DNA of 64,000 bases from the NCBI GenBank assembly GCA_903813345.2, contig CAIIXF020000007.1:11785730-11849729 (forward strand), read 5' to 3'. A program made the position numbers and the translations under genes. Below the pieces are notes generated by a model. That model was not told where the DNA came from, searched no databases, and saw nothing but the letters and a program-made list of their open reading frames with translations. Numbering within the stretch: the first letter of the stretch is position 1; every line of letters starts with the position of its first letter. This stretch comes from Owenia fusiformis. Its lineage: Eukaryota; Annelida; Polychaeta; Sabellida; Oweniidae. Positions 13,327 to 23,300 of this stretch are shown in pieces.

Positions 13327-14592
13327 ATGGTATATTTCCATCGCTGCGTCTCCTTTTTTCGGTCAAATGAAGCGTATCTACAGTATACAATTTAAACAAA
13401 ATCACTCCCGACCATTACTTTCCCAGTCAAAAACATAAATAAAATAAGTAAAAATAATCATAAATTTATAGCATAAGATATTGGCCACCATTTTTGCAAG
13501 ATAGCCACCATGTTTTTTCAAAAAAAATTAGATTTTCAACTTAATTCCTATTCTATATTTTTTGCATTTCAAACTACTATTGCATTTTTAAATGTTGTAC
13601 CTAAAATACTGTAAAACTGACACTAAAATGGTGGTGATTTTGAAACTGGTGGCCATTTAAAAAATTCTCTTTCGAGCAGAACTTATGGAAGTGTTCCACT
13701 TACATAGGTGTTCCGCTTTACAGGTTTTATTAGAAATGTGAAATATAAACAGTAATAATATTACCTCTGTCTCACTGGGGTTCGTTTCATTGTCTGTGTC
13801 TCAAAATGCAATGAAAAAATGTTGGACCAAGAAATAAAAATGAACTGCGTTTTTTGGATGACTTTACCATTTTCAAAAATGATGGCCAGTTTATGTACAG
13901 GTATATGTTATTTTACATTTTTGCTATAACTGAAAAAATAGCGGAGCGATTTTGTTAAAATTTCATATATGAATATTGAATACTTCACTGTCTAATGATA
14001 ATTCAGCTAATAGGCAGCAATTTCCAAAATTGGCAGCCATTGCTCTTCAATTGGATTTGCTACACTTTGGCATTGTTGTAATTGGGAATCTACTTTGGTT
14101 TACTTATGTTTAGGAGGCCGTTTAGAAGACACTTCAAAACAGCAACATTTGAAAAATAAAACAAAACAACCCTCTTTAATATGGATATTTAATATCTTTT
14201 TGTGAATGATTTAGAGTTCAGTTTACTGAAGAAATGATATGTTGTTCGTCAGAATTTGCTGCCCTCTGCAATTGCCATTTTCTGGTTAATTCTTACTTTG
14301 ATAAAGCCTCTGGTCCTTTACTCTATTATTTAAAGCCTCTGGTCCTTTGCATTTGCTCTATTATTTCTTACCCATGATGTGCAATGTTGTTACTGAATGA
14401 GCAATTAACCAGCTGTATGTTTGTTTTAGGGGAGCAATCATTGTTACTGGAATAAGCGCATTTGTGTTGGCCAAAAGACAAGTAGACAAAAACAGGTACG
14501 AGATCTACAGAGTAAAGCAGCGAATCAGAAAACAAAGAGACATAGACGCTCTGGAAAGAGATCAAGAAAAACACCAGCAACTTAAGAGTTAA
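13327..14592 (+). CDS. Predicted small single-pass membrane protein, 2 exons, 65 aa
   Basis: Predicted exons are 13327-13361 and 14430-14592. Exon 2 follows a clear acceptor (TTTGTTTTAG) and reads GAIIVTGISAFVLAKRQVDK, then NRYEIYRVKQRIRKQ, to TAA. Exon 1 encodes MVYFHRCVSFFR and joins in phase 2 through a weak donor (GTCAAA), so the first exon is less certain than the second. The protein has one hydrophobic segment (about residues 13-27) followed by a basic, coiled, charged tail, as in small mitochondrial inner-membrane proteins. It resembles DUF4748-type proteins from memory only; function is unknown. The intron carries repeats (13480-14045). LAMTOR5 follows on the same strand 85 bp downstream. 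Confidence 0.55.
13480..14045. repeat. Intronic remnant of the ATGGCGGCC repeat family
   Basis: Bases about 13560-13690 share the order TTTCGAGCAGAACTT and ACTGTAAAACTGACACTAAAA with 540-680 in direct orientation. Bases about 13860-14040 carry the tandem unit in reverse orientation (GCTATAACTG, GCGGAGCGATTTTGTT). Both are diverged from the copies at the window start. Confidence 0.55.
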
Positions 14593-14604
14593 CTATCCTG
14601 TTTA

Positions 14605-14610
14605 AATAAA
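14605..14610 (+). terminator. Polyadenylation signal AATAAA
   Basis: AATAAA lies 13 bp after the stop codon of the small membrane-protein gene. If used, it gives that mRNA a very short 3' UTR and leaves less than 70 bp for the LAMTOR5 leader. Confidence 0.5.
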
Positions 14611-14677
14611 CATACATCTGTATTTTGTACAATAGTTGAGCAGTTCAAACAGTTACACTGAGTTAACGTGGATAATC

Positions 14678-14944
14678 ATGGAAAAACCAATCCACCATCA
14701 CGTGAAGGATATCATGGAAGCGGGTGGAGTAAAGCGAATCATTTGTGCTGACAAGCATGGGCTCTGCTTGGAGAGTATGGGTGAGGTAGTAGAAAAACAA
14801 GCAGGTCTCATTGTTGGTGTTGCAGCAATGGCCAAAGCCCTAGAACCTGATAATACTACGCCACCTATAATATGCATTGAGGATGAAAATGGCATGACAC
14901 TTATTAAAACATCTGGAGATGTCACAACTGCCATCTTTAAATAA
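14678..14944 (+). CDS. LAMTOR5: LAMTOR5 (HBXIP), Ragulator complex subunit, 88 aa
   Basis: LAMTOR5 is one of the five subunits of Ragulator, the lysosomal scaffold that anchors Rag GTPases and recruits mTORC1 in response to amino acids. The 88-aa frame has the expected length and the roadblock/longin-like order seen in family members: an N-terminal helix (MEKPIHHHVKDIM), strands around IICADKHGLCL, a central helix with EKQAGLIVGVAAMAKAL, and a C-terminal sheet with PPIICIEDENGMTLI and TTAIFK. The first ATG in frame is 14678; an upstream in-frame TTG at 14636 was not accepted as the start. The whole coding region is one exon, whereas vertebrate LAMTOR5 is split, so this could be a retrocopy or an intron-poor lineage gene. 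It is intact and AATAAA follows at 15125. Confidence 0.85.
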   Translation: MEKPIHHHVKDIMEAGGVKRIICADKHGLCLESMGEVVEKQAGLIVGVAAMAKALEPDNTTPPIICIEDENGMTLIKTSGDVTTAIFK

Positions 14945-15124
14945 CATTTGAAAAATTTAGCATATGGCCACCAACATTCATTCTCAAGAACAGAAATACA
15001 TATTTTTCCAATATCACAATGTGAATGATGTATGAAAAGATAATAACTATTAAAAACAACCTACTCATGATATTCAGCTCTAAAATAATTTTGAATGTGT
15101 ATTGTAAATTGTAAAGATGATTTG

Positions 15125-15143
15125 AATAAAAAGGTACAATAAA
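15125..15143 (+). terminator. Two polyadenylation signals after LAMTOR5
   Basis: AATAAA occurs at 15125-15130 and again at 15138-15143, about 180 bp after the stop codon. This fits a complete transcription unit. Confidence 0.6.
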
Positions 15144-16065
15144 ATGTAATCGCATTTTTATCTTATGAGTGTTATACAGTGTTACCAGATTCATTGTCAT
15201 ATTGTCTATCCTTTGATTTCCCAGTGATCTCCTAAAATTTATCATGTTTTTAATAGAGGAGTTTCTATATAGCTTTGAAATCTCAATAATTCTTGAGTTT
15301 TGTGAGATTTTAAGAGATTTGCACATTAAACCTGTAATGATTGCCTTTCACAGGGGTTTCACTAAAATTTCTCACAACAGGCGAAATAAATGAAAACAAC
15401 AGGCAAAATTTATGGAAATCATAAATTTAACATGGAAAAGTTGAAAAGTCCTTAAAACAACGGGCTATTTTGTGAATACAACCGGGGAAAATCACCTGCT
15501 GCTAATGAAATCCCTGCTATCATATTTGAATTCAGTGGAAAGTTTTGATTTATACAGTAATGTTTATATCAATCTAAAAATGCATTGGCCAAATCTCCAT
15601 TGATGCATTGTTAAAATTCTTGAAAACCTTGGTTTATTCGTTCAACAACCTATATTTTCATAATTAATCACAATATGTACATTAGCAGGTTCATCCCAAT
15701 AATAAACCATTCATGTTTTAAACAGATTCAACCAACAGCTTTTGATAAATCATGAAATCAAACAACTTATTGAAAGGTTTTAAGATTGAATCTTTCTGTT
15801 TATAATCTTCAAACAATGTTAATTTTGACTTCATATTTACTTACATGTTTAAAGATTCAACATCTAGAGACTATTATTTAAAGGTATCATTAATTTTCAA
15901 GATTTGGAGCTTTTTTGTTCATCCAAGAGGGGAAATACCCAGAATGCATCTCCATGTAAAGATGAACCTCTAAAGGTATTCCGGGTGCCTCCTCCTTTTT
16001 TAATCGATACTATTAAACAAGTTGAATTATTTGCCATCCATTGATAATCCTCAGACATTACTCAA
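15144..16065. other. AT-rich spacer with a dispersed-repeat fragment
   Basis: No gene was found. A short stretch near 15255-15285 (GAGGAGTTTCTATATAGCTT) matches, inverted, sequence near 31378-31400, so part of this is a dispersed repeat. Confidence 0.4.
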
Positions 16066-16197
16066 GCATGAGGTCCATTGCTCCCATGCTTAAGCGTGGG
16101 ATCCATAGCTCCTGTGCTAAAGTGTGGGGTCCATTGTTCCTATGCTTAAGCGTGGGGTACATTACTCCTATGCTAAAGCGTGCGGTCCATTGCCACG
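16066..16197. repeat. ~32-bp minisatellite, four copies
   Basis: Four units of about 32 bp alternate GCTTAAGCGTGGGGTCCATT-type and GCTAAAG-type versions, each with GTCCATTGCTCCTATG. They are diverged, so the array is not very recent. Confidence 0.7.
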
Positions 16198-16342
16198 CCT
16201 AATGATCGACAAGGTACAGTGACAAAATATACCGTAGTACACTTAACATGTACGATGTCACTATTTAACCGATTTGAAGCAAAGACAATGATGTAGGCAA
16301 AAAGACGTTATCATCAACTAGCATAAATCACTTATCCTCCAT

Positions 16343-16643
16343 TTAACCTCTTGAATACCCAGAGTGACGGATATATCCGTCACAAATGAAATAAGACTGG
16401 TGCCCAGAGGGACGAGAAAATCCGTCACAAAATTTATCACAAAAATTGCTCTCATTTGAACAATTTTCATCCAATTTACACAAAAATTGTTTTAAAACGT
16501 GTAGAAAGGATCTCTGCCGTCCAATTTTACTAAGCTGAGCATCTAAAGTTGTATAGGTATGTAATAAAATGTCAAAAGGTGGCAAAAAATGAAAAATTCT
16601 CTGGTTTCATGCCAATTTTAGAGCCTGGGATTCAAGAGGTTAA
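16343..16643. mobile_element. piggyBac-like MITE with TTAA target duplications
   Basis: A 293-bp element (16347-16639) is flanked on both sides by TTAA. Its ends form an inverted repeat, CCTCTTGAATACCCAG on the left and CTGGGATTCAAGAGG on the right. TTAA duplications with CC-starting ends are the hallmark of piggyBac elements. Inside is a perfect palindrome, TGACGGATATATCCGTCA, and related TCCGTCAC repeats. It has no transposase, so it would be mobilised in trans. It lies about 590 bp past the stop codon of gene A. Confidence 0.75.
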
Positions 16644-17229
16644 AGACTTTCCTGTGGAACCTCCCCCCGGAACCTCCCAAGCGAAGTGCAACCAACTACG
16701 TATTTTGAATGGCTGTCTGCCGATTAATTTCCAAATAAAATCATTGAATGACTACTTCAAACTTAGTTTATTATGTTTTTATTCCCTAATAAATACCTAA
16801 ATAACCTCAACAAAAGTTGTGCAATTAATCATTTTTATGCTTCATCTAACCATGGGCTTTCAATTAAAAAGTGGACATGGTCGATCCAAAAGTTTCCTTT
16901 TCGACATCTTAAATATATGTAAAACGTAACGTTTACCATTTGGACAAAGTCGCGGTCGCATCATGTATAACTGTATAATGAGTTCTACTCATTGTCAATT
17001 GTGTCTATCGACCTATGCGAAGAGATAGGGGTAAGCCATGTGGATATGGTAAAGGACAGAAAATGCGTCAAAATCAAATACAAGATCATAGCACTTATGA
17101 AAAGGTTATTATTGCGCTAATGGAAAAAGTATGGACTTGAGAATATAGTGACGGGTGAGGTAGAACGCTTATATGAGGGATTATAGCGAATTAGTTGTCT
17201 TTCCTGGTGAGAAAATGTGTCTGATCCGT

Positions 17230-17392
17230 TCACGCTTGTCCTGCATAATAATCATATGTGTTGTCAAGAGGTTGCCAACCACTGGTGTTTACCATGGCAA
17301 TGGGTTCTTCAAACCTGGGAATGTCATTCGCTCGATCATTTAATAGTTCATTTCGGGCTTTTTCCATACTTAGTTTTCTTTTCTTCTTTTCT
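17230..17392 (-). CDS. Gene A exon 13: cytoplasmic tail
   Basis: A basic membrane-proximal stretch (REKKKRKL) leads to IPRFEEPIAMVNTSGWQP and a tyrosine-rich end (YDYYAGQA). The core PRFxEPIAMVNT is shared with gene B, so it probably binds a conserved cytoplasmic partner. The stop is TGA at 17232-17230. Confidence 0.8.
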
Positions 17393-20300
17393 CTGAAAGA
17401 AGAAGCAAAATGCAAATCTGGTTAAATGTCAATAGGCGGTGAACGTCAAAAAAAACGTTTGGTCTAAAACAATGAACAGAGGTGGATAATTTGCCCAGTT
17501 AACCTCTGGCTCGGGTAATTAAAGCATACTGTTACTTTGTATGGTACATCCTTGTATGATGAATTGATAATAATATGTTATAGCAACCAGGGATTGTATG
17601 TTAATTAATACTCTTTGCATAAAAAACTCTTACCTCCTTTTGATAATAATGTAGATGGCAATAAGCAATATAACTGCCACTCCAAAGACACCTGATAACA
17701 CAATTGGTAGCAAAGATCCATCTAGCAAAGGCATACAAAACATAAAAACATGTTGTGAAGTTACTTTCCTTTAAAATATATCAATATTACTTATGTGGAA
17801 ATAATAAATTATTCTGCTTCTTATTTTTATTTTATTTTTTTTAATATTCTGCTTCTTATTGATTACATTACTCTAATGCCAACAGCTAGCAATGATAACA
17901 ACCCTCTCTCAAAGAAGTGAAAGTACAAAGAAACAATAAACAATTATAGCGAGTGGATGCAGTTCCTCAATTCTTCCCAAAGTTGGTCAAAATGATATAG
18001 TTCACGATTTTCGCATCTTCAAATGTGTTTCGAGCCTATTTTCAAAGTTTCAGACGAGTACAGACCCAACTTCCAACACGGACTAGAACATTGCCAGAAT
18101 GGTAACGATTGAGTGATACCATCTGACCATGAAACCATGGTTTTTGATAGAATCGAATGGCCATACATAAAACCCCAAACCCACCTGTACTAAACTGTCG
18201 GTTTAGGTTGTCCGATCCAGATCCTGTTTCATCATTTCACATGGTGTCAGTTGAATGGGTTGGTGAAGAAGAAAATAACATTAGACAAATTATTGTTACG
18301 TTTTTATGTATTGAAGTGACATGAGTGACTGGCAATAATAGCGATACAATAATGTAAATGAAATTCTGCTTTCAATGTAATTCAAATAATTATCATTTGT
18401 GATCTGGATTTGGCACCTTTTAGTAATATCCAAACTCACTTATATTTAAACAAAATCATCATTACGTTCATAGTGTCATTGTCACAGGAAACAAATGTGA
18501 CATCCTCTTTTTAAATATTTATAAATCCGATATTTTTATTCATTTTTATCATTAGATGACTGACCTACACACATTCTGCCAGGTAACGACGCATCTTCAC
18601 TTTCATCCTTAAATCCACTCTTGCACTCACAAGCATACGTTCCATTCATATTTGTGCATTTAGCCTCCGAATGACAATCGCTGGTTTCTGTTACACATTC
18701 GTTGTAGTCTAAAAGGAACACATTATTGCATATAAAATGGGCACAACCAGAAAGTGCTGACATTTTGTTGTTTATTGTGACCACCATTTTTCTCTCGAAA
18801 GCACATGCTGTGTCCGGTGCTCAACGTTGATTTCAGGGTTTGACAATAGCTGTGGATATACAAATCAATGGTTGCACTTATTTATGCCTCTGTGTCAAGG
18901 ACTCCCAGTAGAACAGATTCTGTCCCCTGGGATCATTGTTTCCCCTAAATGTGCGATTAATTAATGCACCAATTTATGAACATTGAGACCAAGCGAGAGA
19001 AATTGGATTACACTGAATTACAAATACAAAGAAAATTACCCTCAACAGATACTGGCTGTTTGTCATACCAATTGTTAAGGCCACTTCCTTCATTTGCTGC
19101 TGAGATGTTAAACGCCGATTTAACCTCATCAAATGTCAGCGGTGTACTAGGTGCAGTAGAGCTTGGTTCTAACGTTAAGGTAAAGTCAACAACGACAGAG
19201 CCTCTCGTAAGCTTGTTCACTTCGATATATGGAGTGTAAAAGGTCCAAAAAGCTCCATATAGAAACCCAAGGCGAGCCTGCGAAAACAAGGATCAATGCC
19301 TTAATTATAGTGTAACCAAAATCTATATCACAGTAGTTTTTGATATGGTTTTCATTGGCGACTAATTGTCAAAATGGTTTTATACAAAATGAAAAGTGTG
19401 TCTACAATACTAAATTCACTGTTTAAATAACAAGCATATTGTATGATGCAGAATGTTGATCTATCAAGACAGATATGAAATGGACGTACTGAATAGATAA
19501 ACTGAACAGTGAACGCTATAAAGCCTGGCGATTTGCTGTCATCAAAGTCATCATTGTAAACTACTCCAAGAAGTATGATGCGGATGCTGAATACGTGTGA
19601 ACCTATAAAGAAAGGAAAGGTCGTGAATGTTAACGACAGTGAATTTGTTTCAAATGACCTAAGAGGAAAATACCCACTTTTTGACTGTCTAAAGTCCTTT
19701 GCACTTTTAAATGCAGTTTTTGTACGTGTGACTCGATTTATTGATGATTTTAGGCTGATTTTCTTATATTCCCTAAAGATTAAATAGCAGAGAATGTATG
19801 TTTTGTCAAGATGAGCATTTAACATCTAGATATGTGTTGATTTCTTAAATAATTTGAACTATTTAGATATCTGGATTACATATCATGAATAACTAGACAT
19901 GTAAATTGAACAAGTTCAATTTAAGACTCTAGATTTCAGACTTTTTTTAAGCTGAGTCATCCAAATACTTGTAAGCTGAGTCATTCAGAATAAGCTGAAT
20001 CAGCTAGAATATAGACATTTAGACAACTCTTAAGAATGTTATCTTCGACTCAATTGGCTTAACATGGGGATATCATCATATCGACTTTTCGAGACTTCAA
20101 ACCGCTATAACTATCTAATCAGAAGTTGGCTCGAAATTTGATTTAAAGATTCTGATTCCTGAGAAAATTCTACCCTTAATTCATAACTCATACGTTAAAT
20201 TTGGAGAACTTTTTATTTTGACCTACTTTTCAGACACCATATCTCAAAAGTGGGTCAGAATACTTTATGACGGCAGAAGGCTAACACTATAAGCACACTC

Positions 20301-23300
20301 TTTGCTACCAGTATACAAAATTTCGAAGCAAATCATTAAAGTGTAATGTCAGAATCGCAAAAATAAGGAAAAACTATGAATTTGACCTAGATTTTGACCT
20401 AGGCATTTTGGTGTCCAAATTTTAAAGCGAGATAACCTTCGAGGTCCCCTTCTTTTATAGGCTTCCAGAATGTAAAGCTGTACTCAGTTTATATCTGGTT
20501 TTTTACACTTCAAAAAATATTTTTTCTCATTGACATAACACGGGGCACCAAATTAAGCGATTTTTGAGCTTTAAAAACGCCATAACTTCCGAACCAAAAG
20601 TCGGATTGAAATTTGGTTTGCAGATTCGGATTCCTGGGAAAATTTCTTCCCTTAATTTATAGCTCAGATGTTAAATTTGGAGAACTTTTTATTTTGACCT
20701 ACTTTTCGGACACCATATCTCAAAAGTGGGTCAAAATACTTTCTGACGGCAAAAGGCTTTCACTATAAGATTTTGACCTAGGCATTTTGGTGTCCAAATC
20801 TTAAAGCAAGGTAGCTTTTGAGGTCCCCTTCTTTTACAGGCGTTCATTATGTTAAGCTGTATTCAGTCTATATTAAGTATTTTACACTTCAAAAAAATCT
20901 TTTTTCCCATTGACTTAACATGGGGCACCAAATTTAGCGTTTTTTAGCTTTCAAAATGCCATAACTTCCGAATTGGAAGTCAGATCGAAATTTGGTTTGC
21001 AGATTTGGATTTCTGAGAAAATTCTACATCTTTTTCATAGCTCACATATTCAATTTGGAGGATGTTCAGTCGTGACCTACATTTCGGACGCCATATCTCA
21101 AAATCGGTAAGAGTAATCAAAATTCTGATGTCATATCTTTGATTCGCCTTTTTCAAAGCTACATGATGAAAAAAAGATGAAGGAGTTACGATGAATATTG
21201 ACGAAGATATTATGAAGAATGTTGAAAATGTAAGATTTGACCTAGTTCTTGACCTTTGACCTAGATAAAAATTTGACCTAATTTCCCAGAAAGCCAGAAA
21301 CATTCCTTAGTTAACCATGTAAGTTGGTTTAAGTAAGATGTTATAGTTGGAGAGAAAATGTGTTAGGAGGAAGAAAGAAAGAAAGAAAAAGAGGAATAAC
21401 TAGATTTTGGAAATTGAACGAAGTTCAATTTCAGACTCCAGATCTAGACTTTTTTTAGCCGAGTCATCCAGAATAAGCTGAGTCATCTAGAAAGAGATGG
21501 ATAAATAAAATAGGAAGGTAGGATAGGATAGAATAGGAAAGAACGATAGGATAGAATAAGAAAGAAGGATAGGATAGAATAGAATAGGAAGAAAGGATAG
21601 GATAGGATAGGAAGGATAGGAAGGAAAAGATATGAAGGAAGGATAGATAGGAAGGATAGGGTAGGATGAGATAGGAAGGATGGATGAATTTTTCAATATT
21701 TTCTTCTCTACTCTTGACTTTCTATCAGGATACCATCAGATCGATTTTTCTCGAAATTTCAAAACGCTATCACTTCCGAACCGGAAGTCAGATCGAAATT
21801 TGGTTTGCAGATTCGGATTCCTGACAAAATTCTACCCCTAATTCATAACTCATACGTTAAATTTGGAGATTTTTTATTTTGACCTACTTTTCGGACACGC
21901 CATAACTTCCGAACCGGAAGTTGGATCGAAATTTGGTTTGCAGATTCGGATTCCTGACAGAATTCTACCCTTAATTCATAACTCATATATTCAATTTGGA
22001 GAACTTTTTATTTTGACCTACTTTTCGGACACCATATCTCAAAAGTGGGTCAAAATACTTTCTGACGGCAAAATGCTAACACTATTAGCATATTCTTGGC
22101 TACATGTATACACAATTTCGAAGAATATAATTAAAGTGTAGTGTCAGAATCGAAAAAATAAGGAAAACCTATGAATTTGACCTAGATTTTGACCTAGGCA
22201 TTTCGGTGTCCAAATTGTGAAGCTAGATGGCTTTTGAGGTTCCCTTCTTTTAAAGGCTTTGATTATATGAAGCTGAACTCAGTCTATATTCCGTATTTTT
22301 CACTTCAAAAAAATATTTTTTCCCATTGACTTAACATGGGCACCAAATTTAGCGATTTTTGAGTTTTCAAAACGCCATAACTTCCAAACCGGAAGTCAGA
22401 TCTAAATTTCGTTTTCAGATTCGGAATCCTGAGAAAATTTCCTATAAGACTAATATCCTGCACATTTGATTCGGAGAACTTTTTTTTGGACCTCGTTTTC
22501 GGACACTGATATCTCGAAATCAGTTTGAGATATCAAAAAACTAAATCGACCCTAGGTTTCCTACTTTTTTATAAGGAACACAATGAAAAAAACCCGGATC
22601 GAAAATATTGAAGGACGACCGAGAAAATCGAAAAAAGTGACAAAGTACTGGATTTGACCTAGTTCTTGACCTTTGACCTAGATAAAAATTTGACCCCATT
22701 TCCCACCAACTAGATACTATACCTATATTGACCATATAATAGTCTTGAAAAGATGTCTTATAGTTGTTGAGAAAACTCGATCAGTATAATAAGAATAAGA
22801 AGAATAAGAAAAAGAAAAGAGGCAAAAACAATAGACTCCAGATTTCATCTGGAGTCTAACTACTACATAATAACTATGAAGTAATTTAAACTCTCCAATG
22901 GGCCTTTAAAGAATAAGTAAAAAGAGGCTTTAGTTTACTCACGCGTTTTACAACCACTGCCTCCATAACCAACTGGACATGGTGCATCTGTTGTTCCTTT
23001 TTCAGTTGTCGATGGATAAGAAGTTGAAGTTGTATCAGCATCTGCTTTTCCAGTGCTAGCTGTACCAACTGCTGTTCTAGTTGCATCAGCAGTGGTTGTA
23101 TCATCAACAGTTGCCGTTACATCAGCAGTGGTTGTACCAACAACAGTTGCAGTTACATCAGCAGTGGTTGAATCATTAACAGTTGCAGTTACATCAGCAG
23201 TGGTTGAATCATCAACAGTTGCCGTTACATCAGCATTGGTTGTATCATCAACAGTTGCCGTCACACCAGCAGTGGCTGTATCATCAACAGTTGCCGTTGC

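Noticed and set aside
14636-14677. Upstream in-frame extension of LAMTOR5
   Set aside because: It begins with TTG, and the family normally starts at the methionine at 14678.
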